Of a stretch of DNA of 64,000 nucleotides, positions 1 through 8,555 are shown piece after piece. The position numbers were made by a program, and so were the translations under genes. Each line of letters opens with the position of its first letter. The first letter of the stretch is position 1. The stretch covers positions 285,540 through 349,539 of the forward strand of contig JAXJZF010000007.1 of assembly GCA_036306585.1 (NCBI GenBank), given 5' to 3'. The notes under the pieces are model-generated. The model had not been told where the DNA came from. It made no database searches and saw only the letters and a list, made by a program, of their open reading frames with translations. Origin of the DNA: Aphodovivens sp036306585 (lineage in GTDB: Bacteria > Actinomycetota > Coriobacteriia > Coriobacteriales > Eggerthellaceae).

Positions 1-297
1 GGCCGCATCATGATCTATCTGGTGCTTCTTGTTACCGGGGTTCAAATGGCAGTGCTCGGCGTGTTCGGCGAATATCTTGCCCGCGCCTATATCGAGTCCA
101 AGCATCGTCCGCTTTATATTTCTCGTAGGGAATACGCCGTGCCGATTTGCTCCGAGCCGATGGGTGCGGTTCGCGGACGTTCTGAGAGAGGCGATCTCTC
201 CGGGTTCCCGTGCATGCTTGATGATATGGGGTGCTCTACGGATGGGGCTGAGGATGCGACTGCGTCTCGTCTTGAGGACAAAGGCGTTTTGCAGTGA
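1..297 (+). CDS. Family 2 glycosyltransferase, C-terminal fragment (GtrB/DPM1-like)
   Basis: The window opens inside this gene and only the last 98 codons are visible. The fragment has a hydrophobic stretch (IYLVLLVTGVQMAVLGVFGE) followed by EYLARAYIESKHRPLYISR. This GEYLxRxYxExKxRPLY signature ends the second membrane helix of polyprenyl-phosphate glycosyltransferases of the GtrB/DPM1 type. Such enzymes load a sugar from a nucleotide donor onto a lipid phosphate at the inner face of the membrane. After the signature come about 50 residues with no recognisable feature. The stop codon overlaps the GTG start of the next gene by 4 bases, so the two are translationally coupled and likely act in one envelope-glycan step. 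The family is fairly sure; the substrate is unknown. Confidence 0.72.
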   Translation, partial: GRIMIYLVLLVTGVQMAVLGVFGEYLARAYIESKHRPLYISRREYAVPICSEPMGAVRGRSERGDLSGFPCMLDDMGCSTDGAEDATASRLEDKGVLQ

Positions 298-2030
298 GCA
301 TGACGGCTGAGGTGCGCGGGCGAGGATCTGCATCCACGTGCGGATTTGCCGCATGCGGTAGGTCCCGACGTTTCGGATTCCAGTCGAAGTCGTTTCATGC
401 GCTGCTGTTGATCATAGGCGCCGCTTTCTTATTGCTGAATTGCTTCCATGGCAACATTTGGTTCGACGAAAGCTATTCGGTGGGCATTGCCCGGTTCTCA
501 TTCTCTGACATTTGGTCCATCAGCGCCAACGACGTGCATCCGGTACTGTTCTACTGGTGCTTGCATGTGCTCTATCTGGTGTTCGGTGACAGCATCTTGG
601 CGTATCGTTTGTTCTCTATTGCGGGGATGGTCGCCTTGGCAGCGTTGGGGATTTCTCATGTACGGCGCGATTTTGGATGGCGTGTCGGGGCTCTGTTCAC
701 CTTGTTGGTGTGTTTTACCCCCTACATCGCCATTGAGGGCACGCAGATCCGCATGTATTCTTGGGCTTCTTTCTGCGTGATGGTGTGCTTCTTGTACGCT
801 TGCCGCATCGCCCGCGCTTCGAATGGACGAGTAAAGCGGGAAGAGGCCGATGGGGAAGAAGGCCATACAGGCCGTAGCCCCGTTCATTGGTGGGCCGTGT
901 TCTTTCTTTCGAGCCTCGCAAGTGCGTATCTGCATTATTTTGCAGCGATGGCGGCGTTTCTCATCAACCTATTCCTGCTTGTTTTCTTGCTCTCCCACAT
1001 GCGCGCAAACATCCGTGCGATCCTCGTGCTTGTCTTGGGCGCGCTTTGCCAGGTGCTTCTGTATGCGCCGTGGCTGACTGAGGTCGCGCGCCAAATGGCG
1101 GTGGTTGGCGGAACCTACTGGGCGCGGTTCAGCTTTCCTCTTACGCTTGTGGAGTGGGGAGCATACCCAGTTCTCACTGCGCCGATATCCTTTGCCGCCA
1201 ATGGCGCGAACGGCGTTGCGCTTCAGGTTGTCGTTGGCGGTGCTCTTGCACTGTTGTCGTTGGCGGCGCTCGCCGTGATTGGGCGCTTAGTCGCACAAGT
1301 CGTTCGCGGGCGACGGAGCGGCGCTGATGATTCCCCTGCTCATGCATTCCGCATGTGGCTCCGCAAGGAATATGCTGCAGTGGCGCTTGCGGGTGTCTGC
1401 GTGTATCTGGGGGTATTCGCGATCGGGTGGATGGCGTCGATGGTCATGGGGTCGCTCATTGTGTACTATCGCTATCTTGTGGTGGCGATCGGGCCCTTGC
1501 TGCTTGCCGTGGCGCTTGCCGTTTCAAGAGTGGACCGAAAAGCGATCGTTGCGTTCGTTTGCGTGATGGTGCTGATCGTGTCCGTACTGAACCAGGCGCT
1601 GCTCGTTCAGGATAGCTACTCGCCCGAAAACGACGCCCCCCTTACGTATTTCGAGGATGCCTATGCGCAGGCGGCAGCGTTTAATGGTGGCGGAGACCCC
1701 CTGGTGCTGTCGGCGGATATCGGCGTGCAGGGGGTTCTCGCGGTGACCTATCCGGATATTGCGGAAACTTACCTCGACTGGCAACCGGGCAATTGGGGTG
1801 AGGCGTACCGAGCCTACTCTCCCGCGCTTTCCAGCATTACATCGTGGGGAGAGGCGCTGGATGGTTTTCATGGAGCTTTTGTCGTCGTCGGGCAGACGGA
1901 GACTCTGGCGGTTCCCCGCGATATCTCAGACATCCAACGGCAATGGGGTGCCGAGATTGTGGAACAGCGTGCGTTTTACCGTCCCTACGAGCGCACGTGG
2001 TTCACAATCGCGGTGATGCGCATGTCCTGA
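294..2030 (+). CDS. Polytopic membrane glycosyltransferase, GT39/PMT-like
   Basis: This 578-residue protein has about ten hydrophobic segments. Near the N-terminus it carries FDESYS (residues 57-62), an acidic loop typical of GT-C enzymes such as ArnT and PMT, followed by an NDVHPVLFY loop. In those families the acidic loop lies outside the membrane and takes part in transfer from a lipid-phosphate sugar. The C-terminal 150 residues are soluble and probably extracytoplasmic. The GTG start at 294 overlaps the upstream GT2 stop (GTGA). Together they fit a pair in which the GT2 enzyme makes polyprenyl-phosphate sugar and this enzyme transfers it to an acceptor. That pairing is inferred from gene order and fold only. 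Confidence 0.7.
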   Translation: MSMTAEVRGRGSASTCGFAACGRSRRFGFQSKSFHALLLIIGAAFLLLNCFHGNIWFDESYSVGIARFSFSDIWSISANDVHPVLFYWCLHVLYLVFGDSILAYRLFSIAGMVALAALGISHVRRDFGWRVGALFTLLVCFTPYIAIEGTQIRMYSWASFCVMVCFLYACRIARASNGRVKREEADGEEGHTGRSPVHWWAVFFLSSLASAYLHYFAAMAAFLINLFLLVFLLSHMRANIRAILVLVLGALCQVLLYAPWLTEVARQMAVVGGTYWARFSFPLTLVEWGAYPVLTAPISFAANGANGVALQVVVGGALALLSLAALAVIGRLVAQVVRGRRSGADDSPAHAFRMWLRKEYAAVALAGVCVYLGVFAIGWMASMVMGSLIVYYRYLVVAIGPLLLAVALAVSRVDRKAIVAFVCVMVLIVSVLNQALLVQDSYSPENDAPLTYFEDAYAQAAAFNGGGDPLVLSADIGVQGVLAVTYPDIAETYLDWQPGNWGEAYRAYSPALSSITSWGEALDGFHGAFVVVGQTETLAVPRDISDIQRQWGAEIVEQRAFYRPYERTWFTIAVMRMS

Positions 2031-2050
2031 CGGAACGTGCACGCAAGCCC

Positions 2051-3283
2051 CTAGTCGGTTTCGGTGCGGGACGGCTTCGCGATGTGGGAGAAGATCCGGC
2101 TGGTGATGAGGGCGACGGCGCCAAAGACCGCCATTGCCGTGTAGATAAGAGGGCTCGAGCCAGCGCATGCGCTGGCTATCGCCTGCTGGAAGATCGACCC
2201 GCCGGCTATGTCGGTGTTGACGATGGCAAGATGGCGTGGAAAGCGCTTTTCGCCGTATCGCTCGCGTGCGAATCCGGTGGCAAGGGGAGCCACGCTGCCG
2301 TATGCGGTCACCAGCACGAGGCAGCCTGCGATGTAGAGCGTGCCGAACCCCGACCAAAAAGCTGTGGCAAGCACCGTGCATGAGGCAAACGCCACGGCGG
2401 CAACCAGCGTCATGGAGAATCGAAGGCCCATCCTGTCGTAGATCACTCCCATGGACAGGCCGGCAACCCCGTTGACGATGGGAATGATGCCGACCAAGGT
2501 CGTGGCAAGCGTTTCGTTCAGCCCCAATTCCACCGCTCCCTGCTTGGATGTGCCGATCATCACCAGGCCTGCGCCCAAGATGATGATGGCCCATAGGTAG
2601 TATCCGTAGAAGGCCGGGTCGTGGAACAGCCTACGGGCATCGGCTTCGGGGCCGGCGGTGCGCGCTTTCCTCTTCTCGGCTCCACCTAGGAGTTCGCCGA
2701 TGCTTTCCGGTGCGCGTTTTAGCAATAGCGAAAGCAGCATGAAGACGATGCCGGCAGCGGTCGCTACCATGGCGAATGCTGTCGAGATGCCGAAGGCGCC
2801 GATAACGGAGTTCGTAAGTGTGCCCAACGTGAGCGAGCCCAGGCCGAAGCCCATGAACATGATGCCGGAGGCGAATCCGGTTCGATCGGGGAACCATTGG
2901 GTGACGGTGGCGATGACCACGTTGTATCCCAGCCCTGTGCCGCAGCCGATCAGCACGCCGTAGCATAGGTAGAGCGCCCAGATGCCTTGGGGTGCCAATA
3001 GCGCCGTCCCGGCGAAACCGCATACCAGCAGCGTCGCTGCCAGCAGTATGGCTCCGCGTGCGCCCAGCTTGCCGAGCGCGCGCACGCCGACGAGCCCGCC
3101 CACGCAAAACGCGATCATGCAAAACGTGAAAGTCATCTTAACCGCTGCCATCTCCCAACCATAGATGATGGCCAACGGCGTCGCGAATAGGGACCAGGCG
3201 TATACCAGTCCCAAAACGAGAAAGGAGAGCGCTGAAGAGAACAGGTAGATGTACCGTTTGCGTTTGATCGCCTGGACATTCAT
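2051..3283 (-). CDS. MFS transporter, oxalate/formate antiporter (OFA)-like
   Basis: The protein has 410 residues and twelve predicted membrane helices. The opening segment (residues 10-40, containing LVYAWSLFATPL) resembles OFA-family carriers, which exchange small organic anions. The start was placed at the ATG at 3283 rather than the ATG five codons upstream because GGGGGAG lies 6-8 nt before it. The gene is divergent from the LysR gene at 3395, the usual layout for a regulator and its target, and the shared spacer holds palindromic operator-like sequence. The C-terminus ends in a short charged tail. The substrate is not visible in the sequence; a carboxylate is the best family-based guess. 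Confidence 0.8.
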   Translation of the reverse strand: MNVQAIKRKRYIYLFSSALSFLVLGLVYAWSLFATPLAIIYGWEMAAVKMTFTFCMIAFCVGGLVGVRALGKLGARGAILLAATLLVCGFAGTALLAPQGIWALYLCYGVLIGCGTGLGYNVVIATVTQWFPDRTGFASGIMFMGFGLGSLTLGTLTNSVIGAFGISTAFAMVATAAGIVFMLLSLLLKRAPESIGELLGGAEKRKARTAGPEADARRLFHDPAFYGYYLWAIIILGAGLVMIGTSKQGAVELGLNETLATTLVGIIPIVNGVAGLSMGVIYDRMGLRFSMTLVAAVAFASCTVLATAFWSGFGTLYIAGCLVLVTAYGSVAPLATGFARERYGEKRFPRHLAIVNTDIAGGSIFQQAIASACAGSSPLIYTAMAVFGAVALITSRIFSHIAKPSRTETD

Positions 3284-3302
3284 GGCTCCCCCTAGCATTC
3301 GA

Positions 3303-3316
3303 CTATAACCTTATAG
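3303..3316. promoter_or_regulatory. Perfect palindrome in the MFS/LysR divergent spacer
   Basis: CTATAACCTTATAG is an inverted repeat of 6-2-6. It sits between the divergent MFS and LysR starts, and a TATAAT-like hexamer follows at about 3324. LysR proteins bind dyads in such spacers, so this is a candidate operator. It does not show the exact T-N11-A core, so the assignment is tentative. Confidence 0.45.
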
Positions 3317-3394
3317 TAGTTGTTATAATGTCCTCCTGAACCGAGTTATTGCCTATGGCTATATAAGGCTAAAACCTAATACGAAGGAGCCGTC

Positions 3395-4276
3395 ATGTAC
3401 TCGCGTCACGTAGAGTCGTTCATCGAGACGGCAAAAGCCGGCAGTTTCACCAAGGCGGCCCGCGAACTCTTTATTGCCCCATCGTCGTTGATCCAGCAAA
3501 TCGATTTGTTCGAACATCGCTTGGGCGTAAAGCTGTTCGAGCGTAGTCGCAGGGGCGTGAGGCTTACCGAAGCGGGCGAGTCGCTGTATCGCGACGCCGT
3601 GGAAATCGTGCAGAAGTGCGATCAGGCAGTTGAACGGGCGCGTCGTATCCAGCGCGGCGAGGGCCCCATCCGCGTGGCGACATCGCTGCTTATGAAATGC
3701 CGCATGCTTCCGGGGATCTGGTCTCGGATGATCGAGGACGCCCCCGATACGCGCATCGATATCATTTCGCTGGAAAGCGCCGGGGTCGAACCGGGCAATT
3801 ATCTTAGCCGCCTTGGCGTGTCCTACGACGTGATGGAGGGGCTCTACCTTTCGGAGCTTTACGATGGTCATTGCCGATTCCTGGAGCTTTCTCGCGAGCC
3901 TCTCTGTCTGGCTATGCCGCGTTCGCTTGATGCCGCCGACTATGCGGCTGTGAACGCGGAGATGCTTCACGGCCTCGATTTGGTTTTGATGAAGCCGGGC
4001 GTGTCTGCCGAATACGATGCCGCGCGCAGCTATCTCATCTCTCTCGGCGCTGATTGCATCACCGATGTTCCCTTCTACACCATGGAGCTATTTGCCGATT
4101 GCGAGTTGAACAAACGCGCGATCGTCACTCTTGAGCTATGGGAGGACATACACCCCAACCTTGTTCGCATCCCTTTTCCTGTGCCTCATTCCGTGCCCTA
4201 TGGCTTGATATTCCCTCGAAACCCTGGCAAGCAAGTCTCCCGCTTGTACGATGCGGCAAAAGAGGAGGTCTGCTAG
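3395..4276 (+). CDS. LysR-family transcriptional regulator
   Basis: The 293-residue length is normal for the family. Residues 1-60 form the winged helix-turn-helix (FIETAKAGSFTKAARELFIA, then QIDLFEHRLGVKLFER). The rest is the periplasmic-binding-protein-like effector domain, less conserved than usual. AAGGAG lies 6 nt before the ATG. The gene is divergent from the MFS carrier at 3283 and probably controls it and itself. The inducer is unknown. Confidence 0.9.
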   Translation: MYSRHVESFIETAKAGSFTKAARELFIAPSSLIQQIDLFEHRLGVKLFERSRRGVRLTEAGESLYRDAVEIVQKCDQAVERARRIQRGEGPIRVATSLLMKCRMLPGIWSRMIEDAPDTRIDIISLESAGVEPGNYLSRLGVSYDVMEGLYLSELYDGHCRFLELSREPLCLAMPRSLDAADYAAVNAEMLHGLDLVLMKPGVSAEYDAARSYLISLGADCITDVPFYTMELFADCELNKRAIVTLELWEDIHPNLVRIPFPVPHSVPYGLIFPRNPGKQVSRLYDAAKEEVC

Positions 4277-4400
4277 CTGCGATTGCGAGGTTTGCATTCC
4301 ACAGGCCCGCTTCACTGCGCCGTCGCGCGAAATCCATCTTCGCCGTTGCTTGGCCGGTGCTACCTTCGAAGAAAGGCCTCATCGTGCGAAAGGGGACCCC

Positions 4401-5240
4401 ATGACGGAATCTCTTCTGCTGTCGACGGGGGAATTTGCTCGCATGTGCAGCGTCAGCCGAGAACTGTTGGTGCACTACGACAAGATCGGCTTGCTCAAGC
4501 CGCAGGAGGTAGGCGACAACGGGTACCGTTACTACTCGTTGCGGCAGCTGTACCTGTTCGACGTCATCCGCTTTTTCATCGACACCGGCATGTCCACCAA
4601 GGAAGTGCGCGATTACATGGAGCATCGTAGCACCGATCTGTTTCTGAGCACCATTCAGGAAGGGATTGACGCGCTACGCTGCCAGAGGGACTTGTTGGAT
4701 GCTCGCATCGGCATGATGGAGAAGATGCGCTATCTGACCCAGCGTGCTGCCAGCTTTCCAATAGGCGAGCCGCGACTCGCCTATTGGGATGATGTGTGCC
4801 TTCTTGCTACGCCGGTGCAGCGTCGCGAGCGCACCCAGGGCGCTTATGCCGAGGCGGTGAGCCTGCATTCCGAATTTTGCCGCAATGTGGCCGGCACGTC
4901 CAAATTCCCGCTCGGTCGCCTTGTCGATATCCCCGTTGCCTCCGATCCGCGTACGTTCTACTATACGCATCTCATCACGTGGATCGCACCTCCGAATCGG
5001 CGCGCGCGGCCGGCGCTGGAGGGCCGGTTGATGAACAAGTCTCGGGGGACCTATGCGGTGATCCTGCATCAGGGCGGTACCAGCTCTGCGTGGAGGTCGT
5101 ATGCCCTTCTGCTGGATTACCTGGAAAAGGAGGGTATCGAACCCCAGGGGCCCATGTACGAGATGGATATGAATTCGTATTTGATGTCCGCTTCGACCGA
5201 CGATTATCTTCTGCATATTTCGGTGAGGGTGGGGGACTAG
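4401..5240 (+). CDS. MerR-family regulator with GyrI-like effector domain
   Basis: This 279-residue protein starts with a MerR DNA-binding domain (residues 1-75: STGEFARMCSVSRELLVHYD, then NGYRYYSLRQL). A long dimer helix follows (about 80-115), and a C-terminal domain of about 150 residues resembles GyrI/BmrR multidrug-sensing domains (YAVILHQGGTSSAW, then YLEKEGIEPQGPMYEM). An in-frame ATG 50 codons upstream was rejected because AAAGGGG directly precedes 4401 and family homology begins there. Regulators of this build bind hydrophobic or cationic ligands and untwist spaced promoters. The nearest partners are the LysR/MFS pair upstream, but no efflux gene is adjacent, so the target is unknown. 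Confidence 0.85.
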   Translation: MTESLLLSTGEFARMCSVSRELLVHYDKIGLLKPQEVGDNGYRYYSLRQLYLFDVIRFFIDTGMSTKEVRDYMEHRSTDLFLSTIQEGIDALRCQRDLLDARIGMMEKMRYLTQRAASFPIGEPRLAYWDDVCLLATPVQRRERTQGAYAEAVSLHSEFCRNVAGTSKFPLGRLVDIPVASDPRTFYYTHLITWIAPPNRRARPALEGRLMNKSRGTYAVILHQGGTSSAWRSYALLLDYLEKEGIEPQGPMYEMDMNSYLMSASTDDYLLHISVRVGD

Positions 5241-5256
5241 CCGTTTCATGGGACGC

Positions 5257-5311
5257 GTCTTCGGACGAGAGGGGCCGCCGTTCTGGCGAGGGTCTCCTCC
5301 CGTCCGAAGAC
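5257..5311. terminator. Bidirectional hairpin between convergent MerR and acs
   Basis: GTCTTCGGACG at 5257-5267 pairs with CGTCCGAAGAC at 5301-5311, and four more inner bases pair after one mismatch. The hairpin lies between two convergent stop codons. There is no strong T-run, so it may work as a 3'-end stabiliser as much as a terminator. Confidence 0.5.
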
Positions 5312-5342
5312 ATTTGCCGGGTGCCGTCTGACGATAGTCCGG

Positions 5343-7334
5343 CTATGCGATCAGGGCGCGTGCCCCCTCCACCAATTCGTTGACCACCCAGGGTTCTGAC
5401 AGCGTGGAGATGTCGGCCAGGTCTTCTGTTTGCTGGGAGGCCACTTTGCGCAGGATGCGCCGCATGATCTTGCCGCTGCGCGTTTTCGGGAGCGCTCGCA
5501 CGAATTGGATGATGTCCGGCTTGGCGATGGGGCCGATGACCTCGCGCACTTGCCCGATCAATTGGCCGCGCAGCTCGTCGGAGATCACAACGCCCTCCTT
5601 CACCGTGACGAATGCGTAGATGCCTTCGCCCTTCACCGAGTGGGGGTAGCCCACCACCGCGGCTTCGGCGATGTGGTCGTTCGCGGTCAACGCGCTTTCG
5701 ATTTCGGCGGTGCCGATGCGGTGTCCCGATACGTTGATGACGTCGTCGATGCGCCCGGTGATCCAGAAGTAGCCGTCTTCATCGCAGTATGCTCCGTCAC
5801 CGGTGAGATAGGCGCCTGGCACGGGGAAGTAGATGTCGCGAAAGCCGGTGGGATTGTTCCATATGCCTTGCGTCATACCCGGCCATGGGTGTGTGACGGT
5901 GAGGTATCCCTTTTCGCCGGGATCGGCGTGCGTGCCGTCTTTGCGCAGCACCTTCGGCTGCACTCCGAAGAATGGGAGGGCTGCCGAACCGGGCTTCATA
6001 TCTACTGCGCCGGGAAGCGAGGTGATCATCACGCCGCCGGTTTCTGTCTGCCACCAGGTGTCGACGATGGGGCATTTTCCCTGGCCGATGGCGGAGTAGT
6101 ACCATAGCCACGTTTTCGGTGCGATAGGCTCGCCCACCGAGCCTAGAAGCCGGAGGGTGCGAAGTTCGGAGGGGTCGATCCACTTCTCGCCCTCGCGCAT
6201 CATCGCACGCACGGCGGTGGGCGATGAGTACAGCACGTTTACGCCGAATTTGTGGACCACCTTCCAATAGCGGTTGGGGCTGGGGAAGCTGGGCACGCCT
6301 TCGAACATCAGCGATGTGGCTCCTGCCGCCAGGGGCCCGTACACCAAGTAGGAATGCCCGGTGATCCAGCCCACATCGGCGGTGCACCAATACACGTCGT
6401 CCTCACGAAGGTCGAACACGTACTTCATGGTGAGCAACGAATACAGCAGGTACCCGCCCGTCCCATGCACGACGCCTTTCGGCTTGGCGGTCGATCCGCT
6501 TGTGAAGAGGATGAACAAGGGGTCGTTAGACTCCATGGCGACGGGCTCGCATTCGCAGGATTGGGCCTCGACGAGTTCGTGCCACCAGGTATCGCGGCCT
6601 TCTTCCATGCTGGTTTCCAGGTTCATGCGTTTCACCACCACGCAGCGCGTTACTTGGGGGCATTCGGCTAGCGCTTGATCGCAGATCTCCTTAAGATGCA
6701 GTGTTTTGCCCGATCGTTTGCCGAAATTCGCCGTTACTACCACCGTTGCCCCGGATCCGTCGATACGATCTTTAAGCGCTTCGGCGGAGAGGCCGCTGAA
6801 CACCACGCAATGGATGGCGCCGATGCGCGAGCATGCCAGCATGCCGATGGCGAGCTGGGGGATCATGGGAAGGTAGAACACCACGCGGTCTCCGCGGCGC
6901 ACGCCCAGCGAGAGCAGCATGTTCGCCGTCCTGGACACTTCGCGATGGAGTCGCTGGTAGGTGTATATCGCAACCTCGTTCTCGCCTTCGCCCTGCCAAA
7001 TGAGCGCGGCTTTGTTGCGCCGCGGTGTGGAAAGGTGCCGATCGATGCAGTTGTACGAGGCGTTGATGAGGCCTCCTTCGAAGTAGCGGGCGAAGGGGCG
7101 CTCTCCCCTGAAATCATAATGCTCGGCACGGTCCCAATGCGCGAACCAATCCAGGTGCTCCTCTGCCATTTCGCTCCAGAACCCTTCAGGGTCTTCTACA
7201 GAGCGCCGATACAGCCCATCGTAATCCTGTCGGCTCTTGACGCGTGCCTTATAGGAGAACTCTGGGGAGGGGGCGATGGATTGCTGGTTCTCGATCATCT
7301 GCCGGATGAAAGCGGCGCGGGTGTTCTGATGCAT
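5343..7334 (-). CDS. acs: Acetyl-CoA synthetase (AMP-forming)
   Basis: The enzyme activates acetate with ATP and CoA to acetyl-CoA through acetyl-AMP, in the cytoplasm. The 663-residue length fits. The adenylate-forming core motifs are present: FTSGSTAKPKGVVHG, YWCTADVGWITGHSYLVYGP, DTWWQTETGG, and YLTGDGAYCDEDGYFWITGR. The C-terminal lid carries KTRSGKIMRRILRKV, whose lysine is the one acetylated by Pat-type enzymes in relatives. The phosphate loop reads STAKPKG where many homologues have STGKPKG. AGGAG precedes the ATG. The upstream Cys-rich gene at 7475-8131 is in the same direction 140 nt away and may share a transcript. Confidence 0.95.
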   Translation of the reverse strand: MHQNTRAAFIRQMIENQQSIAPSPEFSYKARVKSRQDYDGLYRRSVEDPEGFWSEMAEEHLDWFAHWDRAEHYDFRGERPFARYFEGGLINASYNCIDRHLSTPRRNKAALIWQGEGENEVAIYTYQRLHREVSRTANMLLSLGVRRGDRVVFYLPMIPQLAIGMLACSRIGAIHCVVFSGLSAEALKDRIDGSGATVVVTANFGKRSGKTLHLKEICDQALAECPQVTRCVVVKRMNLETSMEEGRDTWWHELVEAQSCECEPVAMESNDPLFILFTSGSTAKPKGVVHGTGGYLLYSLLTMKYVFDLREDDVYWCTADVGWITGHSYLVYGPLAAGATSLMFEGVPSFPSPNRYWKVVHKFGVNVLYSSPTAVRAMMREGEKWIDPSELRTLRLLGSVGEPIAPKTWLWYYSAIGQGKCPIVDTWWQTETGGVMITSLPGAVDMKPGSAALPFFGVQPKVLRKDGTHADPGEKGYLTVTHPWPGMTQGIWNNPTGFRDIYFPVPGAYLTGDGAYCDEDGYFWITGRIDDVINVSGHRIGTAEIESALTANDHIAEAAVVGYPHSVKGEGIYAFVTVKEGVVISDELRGQLIGQVREVIGPIAKPDIIQFVRALPKTRSGKIMRRILRKVASQQTEDLADISTLSEPWVVNELVEGARALIA

Positions 7335-7474
7335 GGTCGATCTCCTGTCGCTTGACGATTTCTGCGTTGCGTGTTGCGTGTTGCGTTTGTCCCCGCCGAC
7401 TGCCTATTGAACGTGGGGAAGACGTTGCACGGCGCCGCCGGGGCGGGCGTTCGCGCTGTCGAAAGGGTTCTGGG

Positions 7475-8131
7475 CTATGCAACGTCGTCGCGTCGGACGA
7501 CGGTGGTAAGCGCGATAGTGCGTGCGAGCGGGGGTTGCATCGAGAGGGGGAGGAAGCGTTCGGGACTGCACTTTCGCAGGCTGGGCGCCAAATCGGGTCG
7601 GCAATGGGCAAGCTGCGAGAACGCATCTTCCACCGCCACTTCCTCTTGGATGCCGTGGCAGTTATACAAGGCGTGGCACAACGCGCCGCACACTGCTTCA
7701 TCGCAGTAGGCGCACCAGTCGAAGCCGGCGCTTTCCATGAGCGTGACCGCAGAGGAGAGTAGCGATCCTTCGCGCAGGCATATGGTGAGCGTCTCTAGCT
7801 GGCTGCGGGAAAGGGGTTGCTGTTGCAGTAGCGCATCGAGGCGCTCGAGAGCATCGCGCCGGACGAACATCTCGCCGTTGCCGGTGGCGATGCGGACGAG
7901 CATGTCGGGGTCGTCGAGCCGCATTACCAAGGCGATGCGAACCGCACGGCTGACAAGAGGGTTCTCCACCACATCCAAAGCTTCCTGCGCGCTCAAGTCG
8001 GCAACTGCACGATGGAGCTCCTCGCCGCGCAGGCTGGCGACGAACGCCACTTTCGCCATGCGGTCGGGATCGAAGGCTCCCATGGTCGGCTGCTGCCTTG
8101 TGTCCGGTGCGTTTCTGGTTGCGTAGCTCAT
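7475..8131 (-). CDS. Uncharacterised protein, HEAT-like helices and a Cys cluster
   Basis: I do not recognise this 218-residue protein. Residues 20-125 look like short repeated helices of the HEAT or DUF2336 style (for example DLSAQEALDVVENPLVSRAV). Residues 140-159 hold a dense metal-ligand-like cluster (Cys140, 143, 148, 152 and 158, His159), with further Cys at 177 and 188. GGAGG lies before the ATG. No signal peptide or membrane helix is seen. It precedes acs on the same strand and may be cotranscribed. A metal- or redox-sensing role is a guess from the cysteines only. Confidence 0.6.
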   Translation of the reverse strand: MSYATRNAPDTRQQPTMGAFDPDRMAKVAFVASLRGEELHRAVADLSAQEALDVVENPLVSRAVRIALVMRLDDPDMLVRIATGNGEMFVRRDALERLDALLQQQPLSRSQLETLTICLREGSLLSSAVTLMESAGFDWCAYCDEAVCGALCHALYNCHGIQEEVAVEDAFSQLAHCRPDLAPSLRKCSPERFLPLSMQPPLARTIALTTVVRRDDVA

Positions 8132-8302
8132 GATGGTCCTCCTGTTGGTCGATTCTCTGTTACATGCACCTTGCCTTTTCGGTTCGAAAGATGATCCCCG
8201 CTTGCTGCCTCGGGGCTTTCGGCGACGCCGCGGGGGGTTTCGACTGGGGGAGTGGAAGGCCCCCTTGCATATTTGGACGCCGCCGTGACCCGATCATGGG
8301 GG

Positions 8303-8317
8303 TTGTAATCCTTACAA
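8303..8317. promoter_or_regulatory. Palindromic operator candidate TTGTAA-N3-TTACAA
   Basis: TTGTAATCCTTACAA is a perfect 6-3-6 inverted repeat about 170 nt before the start of the Cys-rich gene that leads to acs. Its placement fits a repressor or activator site for the minus-strand promoter. The binding protein is unknown. Confidence 0.4.
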
Positions 8318-8541
8318 GGTCAAATTGGTCGCATTACTTCGCCGAGCAAACGGCGTCTGAGCGCCGGCGGACGGCAGGTTCAACGCGTTTTCGTCGGTGA
8401 AAGGGGCGGGTGCGCGCTACGTCTTGCTGTAGGGCCGCTTGGGCAACCTGCTTCCCGCATATGCGGTACGGGCGTTGTTCCGTCGGGAATCCGGGGGCGG
8501 GCGCTGGCGCTTGCGGCGTTGTGCGGTGGCGGGGGAACCGC

Positions 8542-8547
8542 TATACT
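8542..8547 (+). promoter_or_regulatory. -10 box (TATACT) for a probably leaderless message
   Basis: TATACT ends 8 nt before the ATG at 8556, which would place the transcription start at or next to the A of the start codon. No Shine-Dalgarno sequence is visible upstream. The same geometry occurs at 45158-45163. Confidence 0.5.
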
Positions 8548-8555
8548 TCGCAGCT

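Larger units (their letters stand above)
8132..8555. other. 424-bp divergent non-coding spacer
   Basis: No credible gene lies between the minus-strand Cys-rich gene and the plus-strand radical SAM gene. The spacer contains the palindrome at 8303-8317 and the -10 hexamer at 8542-8547. A 40-residue upstream extension of the radical SAM frame is open but has no ribosome site or family similarity. The rest is GC-rich with no recognised RNA motif. Confidence 0.6.

Noticed and set aside
8439..8555. 40-residue N-terminal extension of the radical SAM protein
   Set aside because: It lacks a ribosome site and family similarity and contains the -10 box used for the downstream start.
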